Shown here piece after piece: positions 24,730 through 32,243 of a stretch of DNA of 64,000 nt. The position numbers were made by a program, and so were the translations under genes. Source of the DNA: Bacillus sp. FJAT-27445 (lineage in GTDB: Bacteria; Bacillota; Bacilli; Bacillales; Cytobacillaceae); contig NZ_LMTI01000008.1 of the NCBI RefSeq assembly GCF_001510665.1, forward strand, positions 1 to 64,000. The letters are read 5' to 3'. Each line of letters opens with the position of its first letter. Within the stretch, counting starts at the first letter, position 1. The notes under the pieces were generated by a model that was given only the letters and a program-made list of their open reading frames with translations, searched no databases and was not told the origin of the DNA.

Positions 24730-25524
24730 ATGATTTCACATCGCCTGCTTTCGCACGAGACAGTTATCCAACTAATTGGCCAAATTGATAGGGATCGCCA
24801 CTTACTATTCTATAGCTATTTAACCCAGCGTAAGGAAAAGGCTCTATTTTACGGCCAGTTTGTAGAGAACCGGTTGACGACTGTCCTGGCATACTTAAGC
24901 GAGCTTTCCTTTCCGGCTTTTTCTTTTTACCGTATTGACGAGCACGAGGTCTTCTTCCCGGAACTGGTTGCTTTTACACGGGATGCCCTTCAACTCGAAA
25001 AAGATGCTGTGTGCGGAACAATCCTCTGCCCCCATGACCTGCAACTTTTTCATTCCTATGGCCTTATCGCTGGCGCCCCGAAACAGTTCTTCACGATGAA
25101 GCATCTAGATGATTCGAAACTGCTAACATCCGATATTGCAGAACTTGTAAAAGATGAGGAGTTTACCGAGGTGATGGATTTTTTGCATAATGGGGGTATG
25201 AAGTTTTTCACTCGGAGCGAACTTGAGAAATGTCCTTTCCTTGGCATTAAGGATGGCAATGGGTTCCTAGCAGTAGGTGGCTACCATTTTTACGATCCTC
25301 AGCTTGTAGAGCTTGGAAACATTGTTACCAGACCGGACCATAGAGGAAAAGGGCTCGCCAAGGTCCTGACGAGCCAGCTTACCCACCTGGGAAAGCAGCT
25401 TTCACCCGATATCTATCTGGGAGTTTTGGCAGAAAACCTGCCAGCCGTCCATGTCTATCAAAGTCTTGGCTATCAAACTGTGGCCGAGCAATCGATTGTT
25501 GAGTTTACTTTGGCTTTAAAATGA
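24730..25524 (+). CDS. GNAT-family acetyltransferase
   Basis: 264 aa with two GNAT-like halves; the C-terminal one has the acetyl-CoA loop DHRGKGLAKVLTSQL (about residues 214-228) and YLGVLAENLPAVHVYQSLGY. SD GAGGAGAGGG precedes the ATG. The stop codon TGA (25522-25524) lies inside a 30-bp palindromic repeat that begins at 25521, so the repeat arrived at, or defines, the 3' end of the gene. The substrate is unknown. Confidence 0.83.
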   Translation: MISHRLLSHETVIQLIGQIDRDRHLLFYSYLTQRKEKALFYGQFVENRLTTVLAYLSELSFPAFSFYRIDEHEVFFPELVAFTRDALQLEKDAVCGTILCPHDLQLFHSYGLIAGAPKQFFTMKHLDDSKLLTSDIAELVKDEEFTEVMDFLHNGGMKFFTRSELEKCPFLGIKDGNGFLAVGGYHFYDPQLVELGNIVTRPDHRGKGLAKVLTSQLTHLGKQLSPDIYLGVLAENLPAVHVYQSLGYQTVAEQSIVEFTLALK

Positions 25525-25550
25525 GGCAATGGAAACGTCCCCTGCCTCAC
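25521..25550. repeat. 30-bp palindromic repeat, copy 7
   Basis: ATGAGGCA ... TGCCTCAC around ATGGAAACGTCCCC. The stop codon of the upstream GNAT gene is formed by bases 2-4 of the repeat. A further TGCCTCATTTTTA follows, giving a terminator-like end. Confidence 0.92.
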
Positions 25551-25603
25551 TGCCTCATTTTTATGGTAAAATTACGGAAACATTTTTAGAGGGAGGAAAT
25601 CCA

Positions 25604-26362
25604 TTGATTCCACCAGATTCTTTATTAAAGGTTTGGAGTTTGTTTGATGATTTTCCGATGGAAACACTCACAAAGGCTTGGGTATACAATCAGCCATCGG
25701 GTCCTAGGCAGCGAACTGTTCGTGAAATGATTGAACATAGAGAACAATTTGGAACGAGCGGAAATTGTTTTGATTTGGCTATTTGGCTGTTGCATGAATT
25801 GAATAGTGCCGGGATTGAAGCCCATGCGATTGGCTCTGACTTCGGTACCCCCGAAGCTCATGTCGGGGTTCTTGCCTATATAGATGGTTACCGCTATTTG
25901 TGCGACCTTGGGGACCAATGGATCCGCCCTATTTTAATCGACAGTTCGAGTCCGGATTTTGTAAGTGAACCTGTATCCGGGTTTTTCCCGGCCGCAAACG
26001 TGCAAGTTAGCTCTTCTCCAACTGACTGTAAAATTACTTACCATCGTCCCAATGGGAAAATTAGCCGCCAGCATTATTCCTTAAGCAAAATTACCGAAGA
26101 GGAGCTTTTTGAAGCGGGCAATTCCTCGCAAAATTCATTTAGCAAACCATTGTGTGAAATGCGAATTCGCAACGAAGATGAGGTCCAGCATTGGGAATTT
26201 TACAATTGGTCCAGTTTTATTAGTACAAATGCAGGTTTATTTCATGACTCCCCATTAATTTCAAATGAAGAATGGAGTGCACGCATTTTTTCCAGGACAG
26301 GCATAAGCCCCGCTGTTGTAAGGCAGGCGCTGGAATTCTATTCGAAACTTCCTTCTTTTTAA
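25604..26362 (+). CDS. Cysteine-triad protein with arylamine-N-acetyltransferase-like fold
   Basis: 252 aa from a TTG at 25604 with GGGAGGAAA 4-5 bases upstream; an ATG at 25529 lies inside the repeat and has no SD. Residues resemble the NAT/transglutaminase-like core: Cys55 in TSGNCFDLAIWLL, His86 in PEAHVGVLAYI, Asp101 in YLCDLGDQW, matching the order and spacing of a Cys-His-Asp triad. NAT enzymes move an acetyl group from acetyl-CoA to arylamines; other members are proteases or amidases. The rest (residues 115-250) is unlike NAT, so the exact reaction is open. Confidence 0.6.
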   Translation: MIPPDSLLKVWSLFDDFPMETLTKAWVYNQPSGPRQRTVREMIEHREQFGTSGNCFDLAIWLLHELNSAGIEAHAIGSDFGTPEAHVGVLAYIDGYRYLCDLGDQWIRPILIDSSSPDFVSEPVSGFFPAANVQVSSSPTDCKITYHRPNGKISRQHYSLSKITEEELFEAGNSSQNSFSKPLCEMRIRNEDEVQHWEFYNWSSFISTNAGLFHDSPLISNEEWSARIFSRTGISPAVVRQALEFYSKLPSF

Positions 26363-26411
26363 AAAGGTCCTTTTAATTTTTTAGTTGATAATAAGGATAA
26401 AAAGCCCTTAA

Positions 26412-27107
26412 TTATTCGTAATAATATGCTTTTGTCCAATAGTAACCCTTGCCCCTGTTTTTACACCAATTAACAAAGTCATTTGTTTGTTCGTTTTTAA
26501 ACATTATCCAGTCATTCAACAGTTTTCTATAATAGTTAAGTTCGTCATCATTATTCTTTTTGGTTTGTTGACATTCTACCTTGTCGTTTAACTGCTGAGA
26601 CTTAGTAATCAGTATTGAATCTTCTTCAATATTGCCAAGATACAAATCTTCAGATATATGATGGAAAGAATACCAAAGGGAGTACAAATTACTATCAATT
26701 AGTTTTACTAAGGATAATTGTTCGCTAGTACCACCAAGTTCAAGAGCATTATTTAAGTAATCGATACGTTTTTCGGTTTGTAAAAACAAACCATACCACC
26801 TATATGGCCTAGGATCTTTGGGATTAATTTTCATCCATTCATCAAGTATCGGCTTTAATAAATTTTCTTCTAAAGGATGAACAAGTAGATGGTGAACATT
26901 ATCTGATACTTCAAATAAAGCAAATAGCCAACAAACAAAATTCCGTTGTTTATCATTACTCCATTTCTTTGCTTCATCAATAAATGAGAATAATTCTTTA
27001 AAGGAATCCTTCCGTAATCCTTTTTCTTTTAGGGAACAAAATTTTTTGAATAACGGATATTCATCCAATCTATCACTTTTTAAGACATTGGTTAAAATAT
27101 CTTCCAT
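26412..27107 (-). CDS. Hypothetical helical protein
   Basis: 231 aa, soluble, largely helical, rich in Trp and Tyr (WYGLFLQTEKR, GYYWTKAYYYE at the C terminus). NPKDPRPYRWYG followed by LNNALELGG looks like a tetratricopeptide-type pair of helices. I do not recognise the family; the plan resembles small helical immunity or TPR-like proteins. It is read away from the DUF1877 gene, whose terminator lies between the two. Confidence 0.6.
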   Translation of the reverse strand: MEDILTNVLKSDRLDEYPLFKKFCSLKEKGLRKDSFKELFSFIDEAKKWSNDKQRNFVCWLFALFEVSDNVHHLLVHPLEENLLKPILDEWMKINPKDPRPYRWYGLFLQTEKRIDYLNNALELGGTSEQLSLVKLIDSNLYSLWYSFHHISEDLYLGNIEEDSILITKSQQLNDKVECQQTKKNNDDELNYYRKLLNDWIMFKNEQTNDFVNWCKNRGKGYYWTKAYYYE

Positions 27108-27141
27108 TTTGCACGTCCAATCCTATTAGGTAGATAAAAAA

Positions 27142-27178
27142 GTGGAAGCCTTAACCATAAAGGCTTCCACTTTTTTTT
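27142..27178 (-). terminator. Terminator between the DUF1877 gene and the helical protein
   Basis: GTGGAAGCCTT (27142-27152) and AAGGCTTCCAC (27160-27170), flanked by A6 and T8; active on both strands. On the minus strand it ends the DUF1877 transcript. Confidence 0.88.
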
Positions 27179-27213
27179 AGGGATTTAACCAAAATAAACT
27201 TCAAAAGAGCCCC

Positions 27214-27708
27214 TTATTGTATCAACAGCAGCATTCCCTCATTGTTCCTCGCCGCCATTTCATAATAACGCAGAAGGAAATCGTAGTTTTCCACCAGATA
27301 CTCCTTATCCTCTTCGCTCCATTTCTTATACATTGGGGAAATATTGTGATTACTCAATTTCTCTGGGTCAAAGCGGCTGGCAAACTCATCGGGAGATATG
27401 GCCTTTAGGTCGTTGTAGATCTCTGTCACCTCATCGGCTTCGAAGTACCGGAGCGGGCCGTAGCCAAAATCATCTCCCAGCTCATGACCTCCAAGCACAG
27501 CTCGCCCGATGTGCCCGTCAGCAGGCTCATCCAGGTCAGCCACCCCGCTTAATAGGAAGTAGATGCCATGCCACGATTTATCGATGTCCAGCTCTAGCTC
27601 CTCGATTTCTTCGATTTCAAAAATCAGGTCCCCCGCCTCGTCCGGGTTCGTTTTTAACATCTCAAGCATCTTTGGCGAAACCCTGAAAAAGCTCGCAATC
27701 ATACCCAT
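27214..27708 (-). CDS. DUF1877 (YfbM-like) protein
   Basis: 164-aa soluble protein. DKSWHGIYFLLSG (about residues 43-55) and HELGDDFGYGPLRYFEADEV are the conserved blocks of DUF1877, which includes E. coli YfbM. Function unknown; small acidic cytosolic proteins of this family appear widely in bacteria. SD GGTGAGAGATGGG-type purines precede the ATG. Confidence 0.8.
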   Translation of the reverse strand: MGMIASFFRVSPKMLEMLKTNPDEAGDLIFEIEEIEELELDIDKSWHGIYFLLSGVADLDEPADGHIGRAVLGGHELGDDFGYGPLRYFEADEVTEIYNDLKAISPDEFASRFDPEKLSNHNISPMYKKWSEEDKEYLVENYDFLLRYYEMAARNNEGMLLLIQ

Positions 27709-27777
27709 CTCTCACCACTCCTCAAATTTCCTTTTCACATAGAATAGCACAATGCTGAGGAATGATGCAGTGATGCA

Positions 27778-27807
27778 GTGAGACAGGGGACGTTTCCTCT
27801 GCATCAC
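27778..27807. repeat. 30-bp palindromic repeat, copy 8 (reverse orientation)
   Basis: GTGAGACA ... TGCATCAC around GGGGACGTTTCCTC; both arms are mutated at the matching position (GACA/TGCA), and a partial extra arm TGATGCAGTGATGCA precedes it. It lies 16 bases past the stop of the membrane protein at 27823. Confidence 0.85.
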
Positions 27808-27822
27808 TATTTTTCTATGAAC

Positions 27823-28401
27823 TTACAACTCATCGTAATTATCGGTAATCGTCACCTTGTTTTCCAGCAGCATTTTCATAAGTCCAGCCCGAAATGGAAG
27901 GAAGTTTTTATCATGAGGCAAGTCGAAGACCCGGTTGTCCTTCGTTTTGAATTGGTAGCTTTCAATATGGGTATTGTTCATCTCTTTTTTGTACACTTCA
28001 TTCACTTCTGTTATTTCATCCCATCGGTAAGTTTCTACCGAGTTGTAGCTTTTTAGCACATCAGAGTGGATTCCTTCCTTGTCTAAATAATAATAGTTTG
28101 AGATGCCGAACATGAAAAAAGGGATGCTTATCAGGATAAGGAACAGAGATAGCCACTTTTTAAATTTCCAGCTCGTTTTTCCGTACATAAACAAGGCAAG
28201 TGCAATCAGCATCATTCCTACTCCAAACGTAATAGAAGCTGATGTGGGAGTCTTAAAAAACCAATGAGTACTTGAATGGTACATTGCTTTTTGGATAAGA
28301 TTCACAATGACAAAAGGCATAAAAAAACTGCCAATGAATAGCATGATGGAAATAGGCAGTATGTACCGCGAAGCTTTTTTCTCTAAAACTGCTACATTCA
28401 T
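27823..28401 (-). CDS. Membrane protein with C-terminal PH-like domain (hypothetical)
   Basis: 192 aa from the ATG at 28401 (SD GGGGGAAAAG). Three or four hydrophobic helices (residues 12-38, 55-72, 80-98) are followed by a soluble ~80-residue part (YYYLDKEGIHSDVL ... YRWDEITEVNEVYKK) that reads like the bacterial PH-like domain found in YdbS/YvlB-type proteins. Function unknown. A GTG three bases upstream is the alternative start. Confidence 0.6.
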   Translation of the reverse strand: MNVAVLEKKASRYILPISIMLFIGSFFMPFVIVNLIQKAMYHSSTHWFFKTPTSASITFGVGMMLIALALFMYGKTSWKFKKWLSLFLILISIPFFMFGISNYYYLDKEGIHSDVLKSYNSVETYRWDEITEVNEVYKKEMNNTHIESYQFKTKDNRVFDLPHDKNFLPFRAGLMKMLLENKVTITDNYDEL

Positions 28402-28549
28402 CACTTTTCCCCCTATTTATCTTGGTATGATTGCTTTTATCGGAGCTCCAATGCTCCTCCTCCCTCCTCGTGAAGTTCCACAAAATTCCGAATTATGGTA
28501 AAATTATAGCATAATTTCCAAAAAAGTGAACAGCTCTCTATATCCGGTT

Positions 28550-28579
28550 TTGAAGCAGTAGATACGTCCCCTGCTTCAC
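28550..28579. repeat. 30-bp palindromic repeat, copy 9
   Basis: TTGAAGCAG ... CTGCTTCAC around AGATACGTCCC. It lies 30 bases upstream of the TIMP-like gene start. Confidence 0.9.
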
Positions 28580-28608
28580 TCTTCTTCAATGGGAACAGGA
28601 GGGATATG

Positions 28609-29169
28609 ATGTTGAGGAGGTTTGTTGTTTTTGCGGTTTGCTTGGGGATTATTACTGCCGTTCCTTTGGTTGGCCATGCTTGTAAGTGTGATGATCTCCC
28701 TTCTGTTGAGCAGGAGCTTGCAGAGTCGAAGGCGGTTTTTACCGGGAAAGTCATTGAAATTAAGGAAGAAAAGAAATTTAGCTCTGGCTCTACGATCGAG
28801 AAGGTTTTATTTGAGGTGCAGGAAACGTGGAAAGGCCCCTCCGATTCCCATGTTATTTTGGAGTCGTCTCAAACCTCCTGCAGCATTATTTTCAAAAAAG
28901 GCGAAGAGTATTTAGTGTACGCAAAGCAGAATCCGGATTTCAAAAATAAAACTGTGTATACTTCGCAGCTCTGTGACCGGACGGTGGAAGCGGCAAAAGC
29001 CGGTGAAGATTTCAGAGTTTTGGGTAAAGGCGAACCCCCGGTTAAGGCTGTGAATCTTGAAAAAGGGATGGAGTGGTCGATTTTTGTTCTTCCTCTTCTT
29101 ATATGGACTCCAGTCATTGGCGTTGCCGGGCTTATCGGTTTTTTCATTTGGAAGGGAGCGAAAGATTGA
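28609..29169 (+). CDS. TIMP/NTR-domain secreted or membrane-anchored protein
   Basis: About 186 aa; ATG at 28609 (or 28606) after AGGAGGG. The N-terminal hydrophobic signal (residues 1-23) ends directly before CKC, as in tissue-inhibitor-of-metalloproteinase proteins where the mature chain starts with Cys-X-Cys. A netrin-like OB-fold (residues ~25-135: AVFTGKVIEI, FEVQETWKG, CSIIFKKGEEYLVYA, TSQLCDRT) follows, and a C-terminal membrane helix (residues 157-182). The four cysteines fit two disulfides. The bacterial NTR family has no proven activity; inhibition of proteases is only inferred from eukaryotes. Confidence 0.8.
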   Translation: MLRRFVVFAVCLGIITAVPLVGHACKCDDLPSVEQELAESKAVFTGKVIEIKEEKKFSSGSTIEKVLFEVQETWKGPSDSHVILESSQTSCSIIFKKGEEYLVYAKQNPDFKNKTVYTSQLCDRTVEAAKAGEDFRVLGKGEPPVKAVNLEKGMEWSIFVLPLLIWTPVIGVAGLIGFFIWKGAKD

Positions 29170-29187
29170 CCATCGTTCGTTAAGACA

Positions 29188-29217
29188 GTGAGGCATTAGA
29201 AACGTCCCCTGCTTCAC
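29188..29217. repeat. 30-bp palindromic repeat, copy 10
   Basis: GTGAGGCA ... TGCTTCAC around TTAGAAACGTCCCC, 19 bases past the TIMP-like gene stop. Confidence 0.9.
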
Positions 29218-29250
29218 TGCTTCATATTCGGGTTGGATGAGAAATTTTAA

Positions 29251-29280
29251 GTGAGGCACTGGATAAGTCCCCTGCTTCAC
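29251..29280. repeat. 30-bp palindromic repeat, copy 11
   Basis: GTGAGGCA ... TGCTTCAC around CTGGATAAGTCCCC, 28 bases before the first RDD gene. Copies 10 and 11 are only 33 bases apart and in the same orientation. Confidence 0.88.
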
Positions 29281-29307
29281 TCAAAAAAATGCAGAGGAGT
29301 GAGTTGA

Positions 29308-29724
29308 ATGAATTTTAGCCCGGCAGGTTTCGGATTGAGATTTTTGGCTGATATCTTTGACTTTTTCATTGTTGGTTTGCCTCTAGCTTTGATAATTTTC
29401 TTCATAACAGGAGATTATTGGGGTAGTTCGGGGATAAGCTGGATCTTTAATTTGGTTTACTTGTTATATATGACGTTTTTACCCCTGATGTGGACTGGAT
29501 ATATTGTCGGGAAACGTATTATAAAAATACGAATTATGCGAATCGATGATAAGCCTTTAACGTTAAAAAATATGATATTACGTGAAATTGTCGGGAAGTT
29601 CCTGCTGGGGTCTGTAACGTTCGGTATTTCCAGTATTGTAAGTCTATTTATGGTGATATTCCGGGAAGACAGGAGAGCCGTACACGACTTCATTGGAGGA
29701 ACGTATGTTGGATACGAATATTAA
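29308..29724 (+). CDS. RDD-family membrane protein
   Basis: 138 aa with three helices. The RDD fold is shown by GLRFLADIFDFFIVGLPL at the start, GYIVGKRIIKIRI, and the C-terminal REDRRAVHDFIGGT. RDD proteins include ion antiporters, but most small ones are uncharacterised. SD AGAGGAGTGAG precedes the ATG. The next gene is a paralogue whose start lies inside this gene's last 20 bases, so they form a translationally coupled pair, perhaps a heteromeric complex. Confidence 0.85.
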   Translation: MNFSPAGFGLRFLADIFDFFIVGLPLALIIFFITGDYWGSSGISWIFNLVYLLYMTFLPLMWTGYIVGKRIIKIRIMRIDDKPLTLKNMILREIVGKFLLGSVTFGISSIVSLFMVIFREDRRAVHDFIGGTYVGYEY

Positions 29725-30160
29725 TCCTGAAAAAACTTTAATCGATATAACCCCGGCTGGTTTTATTGAAAGATTGATGGCAGATGTTTTAGATTTTATC
29801 CTTATTAGTGTGCCACTTACTTTTTTTATCTTCCTTTTAACAGGAGAATATTCATATGAATGGGTGATGGGCTGGCTGTGGCATGTGGTTTATACTGGCT
29901 ATTTAACGCTCCTTCCCCTGATTTGGAGTGGCTATGTAGTAGGGAAGCGAGTTCTTAAAATTAAAGTAAAGCGATTGGATGATAAACCATTAACCTTTAA
30001 AAATATGATTTTACGGGAAATAGTCGGTAAGTTCGCGGTAGCGTATATAACGTTTGGAATTTCCAGTATTGTGAGTATATTTATGGTGCTTTTTAGAAAA
30101 GACAAGAGAGCCGTTCACGACTTTATTGGCGGAACGTATGTGGGGTACGAAGGACTCTAG
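29705..30160 (+). CDS. RDD-family membrane protein (tandem paralogue)
   Basis: 151 aa from the ATG at 29705; GGAGG lies 5 bases upstream, and a TTG 12 bases earlier is less likely. It is paralogous to the preceding gene (ERLMADVLDFILISVPL; GYVVGKRVLKIKVKRLDDKPLTFKNM; KRAVHDFIGGTYVGYE), with ~50% identity by eye. The 20-base overlap with the first RDD gene and the shared terminator at 30173 make one operon. It arose by tandem duplication. Confidence 0.85.
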   Translation: MLDTNINPEKTLIDITPAGFIERLMADVLDFILISVPLTFFIFLLTGEYSYEWVMGWLWHVVYTGYLTLLPLIWSGYVVGKRVLKIKVKRLDDKPLTFKNMILREIVGKFAVAYITFGISSIVSIFMVLFRKDKRAVHDFIGGTYVGYEGL

Positions 30161-30172
30161 TGAATAATTCGC

Positions 30173-30207
30173 AAAATCCCTTCTTTTCAAAAAAGCAGGG
30201 ATTTTTT
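30173..30207 (+). terminator. Terminator of the RDD pair
   Basis: AAAATCCCT ... AGGGATTTTTT with a 15-base loop. Confidence 0.8.
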
Positions 30208-30397
30208 ATATTGGAATGAGTTTTTTAAAAATATGATTTAGTGTCTTAACTGTTGCCAATGAATCTTAATGTGAAATCCAGAAACGGAGAACTCCAATAG
30301 CACTCTTAAAGCCTCACTACTTTCTGTCTTCTTAAATTTCCCGTCAAACCCCTGCTGCCAATATTGGTAGTAATAGTTTAATGGACTAAAAAACTAA

Positions 30398-30660
30398 TCA
30401 TGACGAAAAAAGAAATTGAACCAATACAACCCCAATTAAGACTTCCACAATCGAAACAATGAATTGTTTTGATCCTTTTATATACTTCCACTCAATAAAC
30501 CCGTGAAATCCCCTGGCCATGATCACAACCAATATCCAAAACCATTTTAACTGCTCGATAGGAGCATTTGATGTCCAACAATCAAGATTCTTAACAAATA
30601 CCTTGTGAAAAAAAGCGTTACTATTAGTAGGGATATTTTACCGGCTATTAAACATCCTCT
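30398..30660 (-). pseudogene. DUF4181-like membrane protein remnant (frameshifted)
   Basis: In one minus frame ISLLIVTLFFTRYLL (5' part) and, one shift later, FWILVVIMARGFHGFIEWKY and then VSIVEVLIGVVLVQFLFSS ending in TGA at 30398. RAFMEWKY-type text is the conserved part of DUF4181 proteins of Bacillaceae, also seen in the plus-strand remnant at 31250-31546. The reading frame is broken between the halves and there is no valid start. Confidence 0.55.
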
Positions 30661-30905
30661 CCTCGCCAAAACGTTAATCTATATTATTATTATTTTAACA
30701 TTAAATTACAAAAAACCTCTTTTGAAAAATATACATGCTGAACTTGTTTAAACAACAATCATATTATTTAGGCTGTTAAGTATGTATTATTTTTAAATAG
30801 CAATAGGGCATCAAATAACTTTGCGGTTTTAATACACCATATTCGAATAGGTTATATTACCTAGTTATTTCACATTTTTTGGTTCCTTTTAACAATTCAA
30901 AGGTG

Positions 30906-30911
30906 TATAAT
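30906..30911 (+). promoter_or_regulatory. -10 element of the c-di-GMP riboswitch transcript
   Basis: TATAAT; transcription would start near 30918, exactly where the riboswitch begins. The -35 is weak. Confidence 0.5.
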
Positions 30912-30917
30912 TATCTC

Positions 30918-31010
30918 CAAACCAGAAAAGGCAAACCTACTGAAAAATAGGGACGCAAAGTCACAGATCTAAAGTGAGTATACCATGATGGCTGGACTGC
31001 CGGGTTCAAT
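30918..31010 (+). ncRNA. Cyclic di-GMP-I (GEMM) riboswitch
   Basis: Conserved blocks in order: GGCAAACC (30930-30937), GAAA tetraloop (30942), GGGACGCAAAG (30950-30960), paired TCAC/GTGA (30961-30964 and 30974-30977) enclosing the CTAAAG receptor, ATGATGGCTGG, and TGCCGGGTT (30998-31006). This is the aptamer class that binds cyclic di-GMP. AAAGGAG (31013-31019) follows at once, so control may be translational, by access to that SD. No clear terminator is seen between the aptamer and the small ORF. Confidence 0.92.
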
Positions 31011-31029
31011 TTAAAGGAGTTGAACTCAT

Positions 31030-31125
31030 TTGTTTAAATCACTTATTTGTTTTTTTCGTCGAAACCATAAGTACAGCTATTATTCTGGTAAATGTATTAG
31101 ATGTGGAAAAAAACGAACTCAATAA
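31030..31125 (+). CDS. Riboswitch-controlled tiny Cys-pair (zinc-ribbon-like) protein
   Basis: 31 aa from a TTG at 31030, ten bases after AAAGGAG. Basic and aromatic start (FKSLICFFRRNHKY), then YSGKCIRCGKKR: a single CXXC pair in the style of short rubredoxin/zinc-ribbon peptides in Firmicutes. It is the first ORF after the cyclic-di-GMP riboswitch, so its expression should follow cyclic-di-GMP levels. It may be a real micro-protein or the residue of a longer gene; the same region continues into a DUF4181-like remnant. Confidence 0.55.
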   Translation: MFKSLICFFRRNHKYSYYSGKCIRCGKKRTQ

Positions 31126-31217
31126 ACAATTCCAGTTCAGTCGACTTCCTTCTCTACCTCGATGTAAGATTTGAAACAAATTAATTTTACTGAAATATTT
31201 GAAACTGTTATAAACGA

Positions 31218-31260
31218 TGAAGACACCTTAGACGGTGAAACCTCTTTGAAAGTGTCTTCA
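31218..31260. other. Long hairpin between the tiny ORF and the DUF4181-like remnant
   Basis: TGAAGACAC (31218-31226) and GTGTCTTCA (31252-31260), perfect 9-bp arms, with possible inner pairing. No T-run follows. Confidence 0.5.
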
Positions 31261-31546
31261 ACATAGAATCGCGGATTGGACCGTTCGAATTACTTTTACA
31301 ATTCTATTCATCATTTTTGGGTTTTATACAATTGGTAATGATATAGTGGAGATTCCCTGGTATTTTGAAACGAGGTTCATCATACTGCTTTTAGTTTTTG
31401 TGTCCGAAACCGTCCGCGCAATCATGGAATGGAAGTATGATGAAAACAAAAACGCCTATGTGGCGACGATAATTGAAATGCTCTTTTTAGGATTTGTAGT
31501 GGCCGGTGTTATCGGCAGTATTATGTACGGCATTGTTTCTATTTAA
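31250..31546 (+). pseudogene. DUF4181-like membrane protein, 5'-truncated
   Basis: An open frame from 31250 to TAA at 31546 reads DWTVRITFTILFIIFGFY, then IPWYFETRFIILLLVFVSETVRAIMEWKYDENKNAYV and two further helices (given in parts: FIILLLVFVSETVRAI, MEWKYDENKNAY). This matches the C-terminal two-thirds of DUF4181 proteins. No ATG/TTG with an SD opens the full frame; an internal GTG at 31346 would drop the first helix. It lies 125 bases after the riboswitch ORF, so the intact ancestor was probably under cyclic-di-GMP control. Confidence 0.6.
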
Positions 31547-31792
31547 AATTTATTCCCCAATCGAAACTAAAAGCGTATTCGGTCTAAAAATCGAATACGT
31601 TTTTTTTGTTAAAATCCACTCTCCTCCCTCCCCTCTTTCCAAAATTTACTCAATGAATCTTTATGTAAAAATCAGTAATATAGGAATTAACTTCAAGAAA
31701 TGGAAAAGATGGATAATGAAAAAGATATTTCTCTTTGGCACCATTATGTTTTCTATAACAATCATTTGTTAGCGACAATCGGTGAAAAATAA

Positions 31793-31909
31793 ATGGACGA
31801 TCAGAATAAGGTTCTAAAAGGTGCAATTAGCCATTACAGAACCGATGACGATGGAAACCCGCTAATTCCATTGCTTCCAACGTCTAACTATTACGAATAC
31901 TTTCAATAA
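31793..31909 (+). CDS. Possible 38-aa protein
   Basis: ATG at 31793: MDDQNKVLKGAISHYR ... PLIPLLPTSNYYEYFQ. Polar, no known family, weak SD (GGTG). Just before it lies a short signal-like peptide frame MKKIFLFGTIMFSITIIC (31718 onward) that stops at once; the two may be parts of one broken gene. Confidence 0.25.
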   Translation: MDDQNKVLKGAISHYRTDDDGNPLIPLLPTSNYYEYFQ

Positions 31910-32007
31910 TCATAGATTTATAGGCTGTGTCTTCATTTAGATGGAGGTGCAGTTTTTTTATTTTTATGTTTTGGATGGATGAAATACACGCGGCTTGCCA
32001 CCAATAT

Positions 32008-32232
32008 TTAATGGCCAGGGGATGGGGTGGGGACTCGTTTCGTGGTTAAAATCAAAAACCTGTCCGATAGCTGGACTGCTTCGGCAAGTTTCAATGCTGT
32101 ATTGACCAGTTGGAGGAAGTTCTCATGTTGTATCGTTATAGAACTTCCCCCTGTAACCACATACGTGTCCGCTACCGGGGCAAACTTTTTCTAAACCCCT
32201 GCCCCGATTTCAGCTTTGTACACAAAAACCAT
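32008..32232 (-). pseudogene. Small gene with an in-frame amber codon
   Basis: Minus strand from an ATG at 32232: MVFVYKAEIGAGV, TAG, KKFAPVADTYVVTGGSS, ITIQHENFLQLVNTALK, then RVPTPSPGH and TAA at 32008. Read-through gives ~74 residues of plausible protein in one frame, so a single nonsense mutation (TAG for a sense codon) is the simplest reading. I do not know the family. Confidence 0.45.
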
Positions 32233-32243
32233 TTTATAAAAGC

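Larger units (their letters stand above)
30208..31029. other. Region without an intact gene
   Basis: Apart from the minus-strand DUF4181-like remnant (30398-30660) and the riboswitch (30918-31010) I see nothing coding. The bases 30660-30900 are strongly AT-rich. Confidence 0.5.
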
